This document shows, piece by piece, positions 7,021 to 14,815 of a stretch of DNA of 28,558 nt (positions within the stretch are counted from its first letter, which is position 1; the number at the start of each line of letters is the position of its first letter). This DNA comes from CAYVKM01 sp964452045 (GTDB taxonomy: Bacteria > Calditrichota > Calditrichia > RBG-13-44-9). The DNA lies in assembly GCA_964452045.1 (NCBI GenBank), contig CAYVKM010000045.1, positions 1 through 28,558 on the forward strand, in the 5' to 3' direction. Under the pieces are notes generated by a model. It did no database searches, had not been told where the DNA came from, and saw nothing but the letters and a program-made list of their open reading frames with translations. A program made the translations under genes and the position numbers.

Positions 7021-8505
7021 ATAATATTTACCAGGGGTATTTTGTAATCCGTTACTGATTTTGGTTGGCATGGCACCCAGGGAACCATCGGGATTTATGT
7101 TTTGGGCATAGATATCACCATTGTCAAGCCGATCATCGTCCCAGGTTAAAAAAGCCCGGTTTTCAGAATTCAGCACCATCAGGAGATCATCTTTATTTCC
7201 CAGACTGGCAGATGACAACAATTGTGAATCCCAGATTAATTCACCGTTGCGTTTGATCCGGAATGCTTTAACAGCGGCATCAAAGGCATTTGGGGCAGAG
7301 CTCTCAAAATAGGCGAGATAAACACTGGTATCCGCCGGAACACTGCTGAGAAAGGAAATCGTATTTCCGCCCAGAGCTTTGTATTGCTTGCCGTTATCTG
7401 TCCAGAGCCGGGTACCCTGCGGGGTGAATTTTTGTCCGTATATACCAAACATATCCTGATTGAAACTCTCTTCAATCCAGAAGAGATATATTTCATCGGT
7501 TTGGGCCAAATATGAAAGAGTAGGATACATGTGTAAAGCCGAAGTACCGGTGCTCCCCTGAATTCCATTAACCGGGAAGGAAAGTTGTCCATCGCCATTC
7601 ACATGCTGCATCCAGACATTAAATTCGGATAAAGAAGGCGCATCATACCAGCAAAAAAATGCACCGCTGCTGCCGTCCGGATAAATCTCGGGATATGCCC
7701 AGGCGGAGATTGCACCAAGATTGTAAATCAATACGCCATTGGGATTCCAGGCCGGATTACCGGATGGATCAAATTTTTGAGTATACATATAAGTGGTTGG
7801 CGCCCATGCCGGACCGGTGGAGCTTTTCCAGATCATGATCACACTGTCGTCAGCTGCCGCGACAAGATCCGGGGCAGAGAGCCTTGCACTGGCACCGGGT
7901 TGAAGGGTAATTCCATAATCTCCCCACAATTTCTGCCCGTCCGATGAAATCTTCTGAATGGCAATCTGATCCAGTGTTCCGGATTTTAACCAGGCTATCA
8001 CTACATTATTCATATCGGTCGCTGTGACTTTTGGAGCTACTTCAAAGTCCGAAACGGTAGTGTCGGACAAACCGATACCGTCAGCACTCCAAATAAAAGC
8101 ACCATCCGAGCCTATTTTGTAGGCAAAAATATCCCAATCGCTGTTTCCGCCATTCTGGATGTCATTAAATACGATGATCGCATTATTGCTGCCATCAACA
8201 CACATGTCATAATCGGTAAGCCAGGTTTGTTGCGGGTGACTGCTGATCAGTAATCCTTTGGGGGCAAATTGCGCTTCCCCCAGAGAATTTAATCGTTGCA
8301 GGTAAACACTGTAGTTCCCGTTGCGGTTGTCGAACCAGGAAATAAAACATCCGCCATCTGAGGTAGCAGCGATTTTAGGCAGGATTTGTTCACCGCTGGT
8401 ATCGGCAACTGCTAAATTTTGTAAGGGATCGTTGCTCCACTGCCCGAATGCCGAAATAGCACACAAAAGAATCAGGAAAAAATTCAAATAGTAATGGAGT
8501 TTCAT
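6760..8505 (-). CDS. Exported repeat protein with YPNPFNPTT-type C-terminal sorting tail
   Basis: This 581-residue protein starts with a signal peptide (residues 1-21, ending AFG). The body, about residues 40-490, contains repeated units of the type 'ISWFDNRNGNYSVYLQRL', 'IIVFNDIQNGGNSDWDIFAYKI' (shown in part) and 'FLTWDDDRLDNGDIYAQNI'. Each is a beta-rich block of aromatic and D/N/G residues, as in secreted beta-propeller-like proteins. The last 87 residues are a sorting tail with YPNPFNPTTTIEFDLP, GEEVATILSDRL and a KKMILMK end, as used by type IX-secreted proteins. The ribosome site AAAGGAG precedes the ATG. I recognise no enzymatic domain. It may be a surface-attached binding or structural protein. 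Its tail is nearly the same as that of the neighbouring selenoprotein, and the two lie in tandem. Confidence 0.85.
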   Translation of the reverse strand: MKLHYYLNFFLILLCAISAFGQWSNDPLQNLAVADTSGEQILPKIAATSDGGCFISWFDNRNGNYSVYLQRLNSLGEAQFAPKGLLISSHPQQTWLTDYDMCVDGSNNAIIVFNDIQNGGNSDWDIFAYKIGSDGAFIWSADGIGLSDTTVSDFEVAPKVTATDMNNVVIAWLKSGTLDQIAIQKISSDGQKLWGDYGITLQPGASARLSAPDLVAAADDSVIMIWKSSTGPAWAPTTYMYTQKFDPSGNPAWNPNGVLIYNLGAISAWAYPEIYPDGSSGAFFCWYDAPSLSEFNVWMQHVNGDGQLSFPVNGIQGSTGTSALHMYPTLSYLAQTDEIYLFWIEESFNQDMFGIYGQKFTPQGTRLWTDNGKQYKALGGNTISFLSSVPADTSVYLAYFESSAPNAFDAAVKAFRIKRNGELIWDSQLLSSASLGNKDDLLMVLNSENRAFLTWDDDRLDNGDIYAQNINPDGSLGAMPTKISNGLQNTPGKYYLKQNYPNPFNPTTTIEFDLPVAGQVSLKIYTVTGEEVATILSDRLTAGTYKYQWNASRAGVIASGIYLYRLKTGSVLQTKKMILMK

Positions 8506-8813
8506 ATAGAACTCCTTTCATAAAAATAATAAATGGGTAAGACACGATTGGAGAATACCTTTTGAACATTGGCGAATTTACAACTCCAGTAGGACATCTT
8601 CAAGCCTAATAGTTAATTCTTTAAATATACCTGGATATATAAGTGAAAATTTACTGACCGGTTTTTTTGTAACCTGCCAATCTTTTTCTCATCCAATTTT
8701 GGAACCTTAGCAGCTGTTTTTGAGTAGAGATGCGAAATTTTAAGATTTCCGAGTTTATTTAAGTTTTAAATAATTCAAATCACATAATACATAATTATAT
8801 AGGAGGATCTATT
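8506..8813. other. Intergenic region between divergent genes
   Basis: These 308 bases separate the leftward repeat-protein gene from the rightward YceI gene. They hold a candidate leftward promoter (8575-8603) and the two ribosome sites at the ends (AAAGGAG on the minus strand, AGGAGG before 8814). No ORF with a protein-like character, tRNA or clear inverted repeat was seen. A rightward promoter for the YceI gene must be here, but the AT-rich 8760-8800 stretch offers no convincing -35/-10 pair. Confidence 0.6.
8575..8603 (-). promoter_or_regulatory. Predicted promoter of the 581-residue exported protein
   Basis: On the minus strand TTGAAG (8603-8598) and TAAATT (8580-8575) are spaced by 17 nt. 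The -10 box lies in TTGTAAATT, the same nonamer that surrounds the -10 box of the selenoprotein promoter. Confidence 0.5.
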
Positions 8814-9398
8814 ATGTTAAGGAATATAATAGTATCGATTGTTCTGGTAGTATTTTTGGTCTCAATGAGTTTTTCGGCAGAGAAGTATTTAGCAGACAAA
8901 GCTCATTCGAATATAGGATTTGAGGTAAAACATCTGGTTTTTACCACAGTTCCGGGCAAGTTTAAAGATTACCAGGTCGAGTTTGTATTCGATCAAAATG
9001 ACCTGAGTAATTCATCGATTAATGCGGTGATTAAAACTGCCAGCATTGATACGGATAATGAGAAAAGGGATAACCATCTGATTAGTGGGGATTTCTTTGA
9101 TGTTGAGCAGCACCCGGAAATTACTTTTGTGAGCAAGGAAATCATAAAAAGTAATGATGGTTATGTGGCAAAGGGAACCTTAACCATGAGAGGTATTTCC
9201 CGGGAGATTGAGCTGCCATTTAAAATACTGGGAACAATGAAGGATCCCTGGGGCAATACCAAGATGGGGATTGAGTCCGAATTAACCATCAATCGGCAGG
9301 ATTACAATGTGAACTGGAACAAACCACTGGAGGCTGGTGGCTTACTGGTAAGTAATGATGTGAAAATTAAACTTGAGCTCCAGCTACAGGAAGGTTAG
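8814..9398 (+). CDS. YceI-like periplasmic lipid-binding protein
   Basis: This 194-residue protein has a signal peptide of about 21 residues (ending SFSA) followed by a YceI domain. The domain is recognisable from DKAHSNIGFEVKHL, the FFDVEQHPEITF motif, GTLTMRGISREIELPF and INRQDYNVNWN. YceI proteins form a lipocalin-like beta-barrel that binds polyisoprenoid chains; their physiological roles vary. A strong AGGAGG ribosome site precedes the ATG. It stands alone between divergent and convergent signals, with an inverted-repeat terminator after it, so it is probably monocistronic. Quinone or isoprenoid handling would fit the respiratory neighbourhood, but that is speculation. Confidence 0.93.
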   Translation: MLRNIIVSIVLVVFLVSMSFSAEKYLADKAHSNIGFEVKHLVFTTVPGKFKDYQVEFVFDQNDLSNSSINAVIKTASIDTDNEKRDNHLISGDFFDVEQHPEITFVSKEIIKSNDGYVAKGTLTMRGISREIELPFKILGTMKDPWGNTKMGIESELTINRQDYNVNWNKPLEAGGLLVSNDVKIKLELQLQEG

Positions 9399-9422
9399 AG
9401 AGATTTACATCATTCACAGATC

Positions 9423-9454
9423 AGACGCCTGATGAGCCTGCTTGTCAGGCGTCT
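9423..9454 (+). terminator. Inverted repeat, likely terminator after the YceI gene
   Basis: AGACGCCTGA (9423-9432) pairs perfectly with TCAGGCGTCT (9445-9454) across a 12-nt loop. The hairpin is strong, but the following sequence (ATTAAAT) is a poor T-tract, so termination may be inefficient or the hairpin may protect the 3' end. Confidence 0.6.
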
Positions 9455-9548
9455 ATTAAATATGATAAATTGTTATCTTTTTAATGCCGGGGAGAAATTT
9501 CGTGCTTATCAATATGGAAATTAATAAAAAACTGATTGATTTTATTTG

Positions 9549-9587
9549 TTAGGATTCCTAAATTCTTTCCCTATTTAACTAAAGAAT
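9549..9587. promoter_or_regulatory. Inverted repeats ahead of the marR-sco-cox operon
   Basis: TTAGGA-T-TCCTAA (9549-9561) is a perfect 6+1+6 palindrome. Directly after it, ATTCTTT (9562-9568) and AAAGAAT (9581-9587) form a second inverted repeat. Both lie within 50 nt of the regulator's start, where MarR proteins commonly bind to repress their own operon. A weak promoter pair (TTGATT, 16 nt, CTAAAT) overlaps the first palindrome. The operator role is inferred. Confidence 0.35.
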
Positions 9588-9598
9588 GATACGAAACC

Positions 9599-10219
9599 AT
9601 GCCTGAACTTGATCTTTCAGTTGAACAACAGGATTTAAACCGGATTATCATTGTTGCGCTGGAAAGACTGTCACAGGCATTTCGGACATTATTATGGGAT
9701 CACGCTAAAGAAGAAAAGCTAAGTCCCATACAGATTCAGTTTTTACTCTATATCAATTCTCAAAAAAATCGGCAAAGTTATGTCTCTGATCTGGCCAAGG
9801 AATTTAATCTTACACCGCCAACAGTGAGCGATGCCATCAAGACCTTAAACCAAAAAGGCTTGATTGAGAAAAATAAAAGTAGTGTTGATAAACGAAGATT
9901 TGCCTTACAAATTACCAGTGCAGGAAAAAAGCAGATTGCCAATTTTCTGGACTGGCAGGGACCTCTTACCATACATCTGCAACAGTTCCCTTTGAAAACC
10001 AGGCGAACTGTTCTTATTTTCCTGTTAAATTTTGTGGAATCTTTGCGGAAAGAAAAAATATTAGGGGATGTAAAAACCTGTTTTTCCTGTGGATATTTCC
10101 GGGATTCAAAAAGTAATGAGGAAACCGATTCTTTTTTCTGTTTCCTCAGAAATGTCCCTTTGAATGAATCCGAGTTACGCTTAGATTGCCCAAACTATCA
10201 AAGAAAAATTAATAACTAA
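9599..10219 (+). CDS. MarR-family regulator with a C-terminal cysteine-rich extension
   Basis: Residues 1 to about 150 form a MarR winged-helix protein: dimer helices, then SDLAKEFNLTPPTVSDAIKT as the recognition helix and a wing with KSSVDKRRFALQIT. The 206-residue length exceeds the usual 140-160. The extra C-terminal part carries C161-F-S-C164, C181 and C197 (in RLDCPNYQ), a four-cysteine set that could hold zinc or an Fe-S cluster, or sense redox state. The gene ends 11 nt before the SCO gene, so it heads the oxidase operon and probably regulates it. The ligand is unknown. The start ATG at 9599 lacks a strong ribosome site. Confidence 0.88.
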   Translation: MPELDLSVEQQDLNRIIIVALERLSQAFRTLLWDHAKEEKLSPIQIQFLLYINSQKNRQSYVSDLAKEFNLTPPTVSDAIKTLNQKGLIEKNKSSVDKRRFALQITSAGKKQIANFLDWQGPLTIHLQQFPLKTRRTVLIFLLNFVESLRKEKILGDVKTCFSCGYFRDSKSNEETDSFFCFLRNVPLNESELRLDCPNYQRKINN

Positions 10220-10230
10220 CGGAGTTTTGA

Positions 10231-11112
10231 ATGAATTTTTTGGTATTTATTAAATCAATAATGGGAGATGGACTTTTAAGAAAGTATGGTCAAAAGACAC
10301 GATTAATGCCCGGGTTGAACTTTCTCTTTCTCAGTGCATTGATAGTTGTATTAGTCTCTTTTCCTCAGGAAAAAGTCTTTGCTGAAGTACAAAATACCCA
10401 ACCACTTCCGCCCGATCCTGAAATTGGGATTGTCGAACATCTTGGCGAATATGCTCCACTGGACCTGCATTTTAGAAACGAAAGCGGAGATACAATTTTG
10501 CTTCGGGATTTCGTGAATAAGCCGACTGTGGTTTCTCTGGTTTATTTTAATTGCCCGGGCCTGTGCAGTCCCTTGCTAGGTGGCGTGGTCGATGTTCTGG
10601 ACCGAATGAGTTTGAAGCCCGGCGCAGACTATAAAGCCGTGACCATTAGTTTTGATCCGACTGATACCCCAGAACTCGCCCGGGAAAAGAAGAAGAATTA
10701 TTTTAAGGCATTCAAACACGGACCATTTCCGCAGGAAGACTGGTTATGGCTTACCGGGGATAGCGTCTCTATTAAAAAATTCACTGATGCAGTTGGCTTT
10801 AAATATAAAAAAGAGGGTAAGCAATATATTCACGCCGGTGCATTGATCGTTCTTTCCAGTGATGGTAAAATAAGCCGGTATCTGCGGGGTATTGAATTTC
10901 AACCGTTCGATCTGAAAATGGCTATTACCGAAGCATCTCAGGGCCGGGTTGGACCGACCATCAGTAAAGTATTGCTATATTGCTTCAGTTACGATCCAGC
11001 CGGTAAGCGGTATGCCTTTAATTTCATGAAAGTGGGCGGGACAATCTTTTTGTTTTTTGTGGTTGTATTTATCGGTTTTCTCACGATAAAGGGTAAAAAA
11101 AAGACAAATTAA
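10231..11112 (+). CDS. SCO1/SenC-family copper chaperone for the oxidase CuA site
   Basis: SCO proteins deliver copper to, or reduce thiols of, the CuA centre of cytochrome oxidase subunit II. The 293-residue protein has an N-terminal hydrophobic segment (about residues 28-45) and a thioredoxin-like domain with the copper ligands C108-P-G-L-C-type CxxxC (C108, C112) and H201 in YIHAGA. There is also a C-terminal membrane helix (about residues 266-286) followed by lysines, which is less usual and gives two possible membrane anchors. The ribosome site CGGAG lies 6 nt before the ATG. It sits directly ahead of coxA in the oxidase operon. Confidence 0.94.
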   Translation: MNFLVFIKSIMGDGLLRKYGQKTRLMPGLNFLFLSALIVVLVSFPQEKVFAEVQNTQPLPPDPEIGIVEHLGEYAPLDLHFRNESGDTILLRDFVNKPTVVSLVYFNCPGLCSPLLGGVVDVLDRMSLKPGADYKAVTISFDPTDTPELAREKKKNYFKAFKHGPFPQEDWLWLTGDSVSIKKFTDAVGFKYKKEGKQYIHAGALIVLSSDGKISRYLRGIEFQPFDLKMAITEASQGRVGPTISKVLLYCFSYDPAGKRYAFNFMKVGGTIFLFFVVVFIGFLTIKGKKKTN

Positions 11113-11125
11113 AAGAGGTGATTTA

Positions 11126-12763
11126 ATGGCAAGTGTTGCTGGTAGTGTTCCCATCGAAAAAAGTTTTTTTGAAGAAAAGGGACGCCATAGTGGTATGTTA
11201 GCCTGGCTGCTTTCTACCGATCATAAAAGAATTGGTATCATGTATCTGATGAGCATGACTGCTTTCTTCCTGGTTGGGATAACCATTGGTGTTCTGATGC
11301 GTCTGGAGTTAATTTCTCCGGGCGAAACCATTATGGGGGCACAAACTTACAATTCTCTTTTCACGCTTCACGGCGTGATCATGATATTTCTTTTTATCAT
11401 TCCGGGTATTCCTGCAGCTTTTGGCAATTTTTTTCTGCCTTTGCAGATTGGCGCGAAAGATGTGGCTTTTCCCAGACTTAATTTGTTGTCCTACTGGTTG
11501 TATCTGGTTGGAGTCGTTATAGCTTTAAGCTCCCTTTTTACCGGTCCCGGGCCGGCAGACACCGGTTGGACTTTTTATGCTCCTTACAGTTTGCGCACCG
11601 GAACAAACGTAACCTTAGCGGTACTGGCAGCATTTGTATTGGGTTTTTCCTCGATCTTGACCGGGTTAAATTTTATTACTACGATACATCGGATGCGGGC
11701 ACCGGGAATGACTTTCTTTAAGATGCCGCTGTTCTGCTGGTCGATATATGCCACCGGCTGGATCCAGATACTGGCAACTCCAATTCTAGGCATCACCCTG
11801 GCTTTAGTAATGATTGAAAGATTGATCGGTATTGGAGTCTTCGATCCTGTCAAAGGAGGCGACCCAGTACTTTACCAACACCTATTCTGGATATACTCTC
11901 ATCCGGCAGTGTATATCATGGTACTTCCGGCTATGGGAGTATTAACCGAAATCATCCCCACCTTTGCCCGGCGTACCATTTTCGGATATAAAGCCATTGC
12001 TTTTTCCAGTATGGCCATTGCTTTTGTTGGTTACCTGGTGTGGGGTCACCACATGTTTACCAGCGGCATCAGCGATACCTCACGGATGGCTTTCTCCTTT
12101 CTCACTTTTCTAGTGGCCATCCCCAGCGCTATCAAAGTATTTAACTGGCTGGCTACTTTGTATAAGGGCTCAATCGATATGCAGCCTCCTTTTCTTTATG
12201 GAATAACCTTTATTATTCTTTTTTCAATCGGCGGGTTAACCGGCCTCATCCTCGGTTCTCTGGCCACGGATATACATGTACATGATACTTATTTTGTGGT
12301 CGCCCATTTTCATTATGTTATGTTTGGTGGCACCGGTTTTGTCTTTTTTGCTGCGTTGCATTACTGGGGTCCGAAAATGTTTGGCAGAATGTATAATAAA
12401 AAGGTTGCTTACATTGCCTGGGTATTTCTATTTATTGGGTTCAATGCCCTGTATTTTACCATGTTTATTCTGGGGTACAAGGGCATGCCGCGTCGATATT
12501 ACGATGCGTTGCCGGAATTTCATACCTTGCACGTGATTGCCACAGTGGGTTCCTGGATTCTGGTTACCGGTATCATTATCATGTTTGTTAATTTGTACCG
12601 GGGATTTAGGCACGGAGAAAAAGCCGGAATCAATCCTTGGGGTGGAACGACCTTGGAATGGACAGTTGGAACACCGCCACCCCTGGAAAATTTCCACGAA
12701 ATTCCTACTGTGGTGCACGAACCTTATTATCATCCCCAAAATGAAAATGAAGAGGAGAAATAA
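11126..12763 (+). CDS. coxA: Cytochrome c oxidase subunit I (caa3 type, A2-like)
   Basis: This is the catalytic haem-copper subunit, which reduces O2 to water and pumps protons. The 545-residue, roughly 12-helix protein has H82 and H396 for the low-spin haem, H394 for haem a3, and CuB ligands H259, H308 and H309. It also has the cross-linked tyrosine Y263, K-channel lysine K337 and the D-channel entrance aspartate D112. Instead of the A1-type glutamate (HPEVY), it reads Y257-S-H-P-A-V-Y, the YSHP signature of A2-type oxidases such as that of Rhodothermus. The soluble C-terminus carries the PWGGTTLEW motif. Its stop overlaps the coxC start by one base (TAATG). Confidence 0.97.
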   Translation: MASVAGSVPIEKSFFEEKGRHSGMLAWLLSTDHKRIGIMYLMSMTAFFLVGITIGVLMRLELISPGETIMGAQTYNSLFTLHGVIMIFLFIIPGIPAAFGNFFLPLQIGAKDVAFPRLNLLSYWLYLVGVVIALSSLFTGPGPADTGWTFYAPYSLRTGTNVTLAVLAAFVLGFSSILTGLNFITTIHRMRAPGMTFFKMPLFCWSIYATGWIQILATPILGITLALVMIERLIGIGVFDPVKGGDPVLYQHLFWIYSHPAVYIMVLPAMGVLTEIIPTFARRTIFGYKAIAFSSMAIAFVGYLVWGHHMFTSGISDTSRMAFSFLTFLVAIPSAIKVFNWLATLYKGSIDMQPPFLYGITFIILFSIGGLTGLILGSLATDIHVHDTYFVVAHFHYVMFGGTGFVFFAALHYWGPKMFGRMYNKKVAYIAWVFLFIGFNALYFTMFILGYKGMPRRYYDALPEFHTLHVIATVGSWILVTGIIIMFVNLYRGFRHGEKAGINPWGGTTLEWTVGTPPPLENFHEIPTVVHEPYYHPQNENEEEK

Positions 12764-13545
12764 TGGATCACGGTGCTGAACTCGCCTTAGAAAAACATTT
12801 TGATCCCATCGGTGCCAGGATCGGAATGTGGTTGTTTCTGTTTACCGAATTGTTACTGTTTGGCGGATTATTCCTGCTCTATGCTATATATCTCAATAAA
12901 CACCCGGAAGACTTTCACTATGCTTCCAGCCAGTTAAATCAGTTTATCGGGGCAATGAATACTATTATCCTCTTAACCAGTAGTCTGACTATGGCTTTGG
13001 CGGTTGGAGCGATGCACCGGCATTCCCGGAAGTTGGCACTCTTTTTTCTGATTCTCACTTTTTTGCTGGCTGCAGGATTCCTGGTAAATAAATATTTCGA
13101 ATGGGGCGCTAAAATTCATCACGGAATATATCCCGGGTCGGAAGAGCTTCTTCAGCATCCCCAGGGTGAAATTCTCTTTTATGGGCTTTACTATACCATG
13201 ACCGGACTGCATGGACTGCATGTAATCGTTGGAATGGTGGTAATGGGATTTTTATTCTATTTCTCCGTGAAAAAATCTCACAAAGCGGTTTCTCTGCAAC
13301 CCCATTTTCTACAACCGTTATTGGGAAAAAAACTTAAATTGACAGATTCCAAAGGAACGAAGATCTGGGAGAGCGAGGAAATTTCGGATCAAATAAGCGG
13401 AGTGGAGGTCATTTTAAAGGGGAAACAACCGGAAGATAAATTTGCTTCCAATACTGTTAAATTTGAGAATGCCGGTTTGTACTGGCACCTGGTGGATATT
13501 ATCTGGATATTCTTGTTTCCTTTATTTTACCTAATTGCGATGTAA
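12763..13545 (+). CDS. coxC: Cytochrome c oxidase subunit III with an extra soluble insertion
   Basis: Subunit III stabilises the oxidase core. The protein has five predicted membrane helices of the short subunit III type, with GARIGMWLFLFTELLLFGG at the first, TGLHGLHVIVG before the fourth, and AGLYWHLVDIIWIFLFPLFY at the C-terminus. Its length of 260 residues exceeds the roughly 200 of five-helix relatives. The excess is a hydrophilic stretch, about residues 168-233, between the fourth and fifth helices, rich in K, D, E and G. It starts in the stop codon of coxA, so translation is coupled. Confidence 0.94.
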   Translation: MDHGAELALEKHFDPIGARIGMWLFLFTELLLFGGLFLLYAIYLNKHPEDFHYASSQLNQFIGAMNTIILLTSSLTMALAVGAMHRHSRKLALFFLILTFLLAAGFLVNKYFEWGAKIHHGIYPGSEELLQHPQGEILFYGLYYTMTGLHGLHVIVGMVVMGFLFYFSVKKSHKAVSLQPHFLQPLLGKKLKLTDSKGTKIWESEEISDQISGVEVILKGKQPEDKFASNTVKFENAGLYWHLVDIIWIFLFPLFYLIAM

Positions 13546-13555
13546 GGAGATTTTT

Positions 13556-13846
13556 ATGGAAAAACCACAGGAAAAATACCAGTTAATGGGGTATGGTACC
13601 TATGTCATGATCTGGTTAGCGTTGTTACTGCTTACCGGACTAACGGTTACTGTTGCCGGTCTGAATCTGAAAAATGTGGCTATTTTCGCGGCCATTCTGA
13701 TCGCCGGATTTAAAAGTACGCTGGTGATGAATTATTTTATGCATCTGAAATACGAAGCACCGCTTTTTCGGAATATGGTTTATATCGCGATTTTTACACT
13801 GGCAATCATAATTGGATTAACTTTTACTGATATATCTTTTAGATGA
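13556..13846 (+). CDS. coxD: Cytochrome c oxidase subunit IV (CoxD/CtaF-like)
   Basis: This 96-residue membrane protein has three hydrophobic helices and the FKSTLVMNYFMHLKYE motif shared by prokaryotic subunit IV proteins of caa3 and related oxidases. The role is assembly or stability of the CuB site. The frame can extend to a TTG at 13535 inside coxC, but AAGGAGA (13544-13550) sits correctly for the ATG at 13556, which I chose. It lies between coxC and coxB in the operon. Confidence 0.93.
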   Translation: MEKPQEKYQLMGYGTYVMIWLALLLLTGLTVTVAGLNLKNVAIFAAILIAGFKSTLVMNYFMHLKYEAPLFRNMVYIAIFTLAIIIGLTFTDISFR

Positions 13847-13855
13847 GGTAGAAAA

Positions 13856-14815
13856 ATGTCAGGAGCTTCTTCAAGTACTGGTACGGTTGACTTTGTTTTT
13901 TATTTTATTGTCGGTGTATCCGTATTCTTCCTTTTTTTAATTACCTTTTTGATGATCTTCTTTATTGTAAAGTACAATAAGAAAAGACATGTCAAAGCTA
14001 AAGATATCCATGGCAACACAACCCTTGAAATTATCTGGACGGTTATTCCCACGATTATTGTAATCGTTATGTTTTACCTGGGCTGGCGAGGATTTGAATT
14101 TCTCCGAAATGCACCGGAAGATTCCATGACCATTAACGTAACCGCCCGGATGTGGTCCTGGATGTTCGAGTATGAAAATGGTGTTCAAACAGATACGTTA
14201 TATGTTCCGGTTGAGACACCTGTTAAACTTTTATTGCATTCACAGGACGTTATTCACAGTTTTTACATCCCTGCCTTCCGGATTAAAGAAGATGCCGTAC
14301 CCGGTTTACAAAATCATCTCTGGTTTGAAGCAAATGAACCGGGCGATTATCATGTGCTCTGTGCCGAGTATTGTGGACTGCGTCATTCCTACATGTTAAC
14401 TAAGGTTAAAGCGATGCCGAAAACGTCATTTGATAGCTGGTATGCCGATCTGGGGAGTCAGGTAAAGCAGATGGCAACCGCCACAGCGGGCGATACTACC
14501 CAGGGGACTGTCGTACAAAGTACTCAGGCAGGTGAGCGGCTCATTCAAGTGAAGGGATGTACCGCTTGCCATAGCACGGATGGTTCCAAAATGATCGGGC
14601 CATCCTTTAAAGGAATATTTGGCAAGGAGACGGTGGTGATTGAAGATGGTCAGGAAAAAACGGTGAAGGTCGATGAGGATTACATTCGCACTTCTATCTT
14701 AAAGCCAAATTTGCAGGTGGTAAAGGGCTATAATGCCCTGATGCCTTCACAGGAAGGTCAGATTAGCGAGGATGAAATTGTGGCGATTATTCAGTATTTA
14801 AAAGGTCTTCAATGA
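13856..14815 (+). CDS. coxB: Cytochrome c oxidase subunit II with fused cytochrome c (caa3)
   Basis: Subunit II receives electrons at CuA. Two N-terminal helices (about residues 10-38 and 58-80) are followed by a cupredoxin domain with the aromatic RMWSWMFEYENG and CuA ligands H134, C169, E171, C173, H177 and M180. A C-terminal monohaem cytochrome c domain follows, with C235-T-A-C-H239 and a methionine in ALMPSQEG as likely sixth ligand. The fused domain makes this a caa3 enzyme able to take electrons directly from a partner such as ACIII. The absence of an N-terminal signal peptide is acceptable because the first helix can serve. Its stop overlaps the ctaB start (ATGA). Confidence 0.97.
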   Translation: MSGASSSTGTVDFVFYFIVGVSVFFLFLITFLMIFFIVKYNKKRHVKAKDIHGNTTLEIIWTVIPTIIVIVMFYLGWRGFEFLRNAPEDSMTINVTARMWSWMFEYENGVQTDTLYVPVETPVKLLLHSQDVIHSFYIPAFRIKEDAVPGLQNHLWFEANEPGDYHVLCAEYCGLRHSYMLTKVKAMPKTSFDSWYADLGSQVKQMATATAGDTTQGTVVQSTQAGERLIQVKGCTACHSTDGSKMIGPSFKGIFGKETVVIEDGQEKTVKVDEDYIRTSILKPNLQVVKGYNALMPSQEGQISEDEIVAIIQYLKGLQ

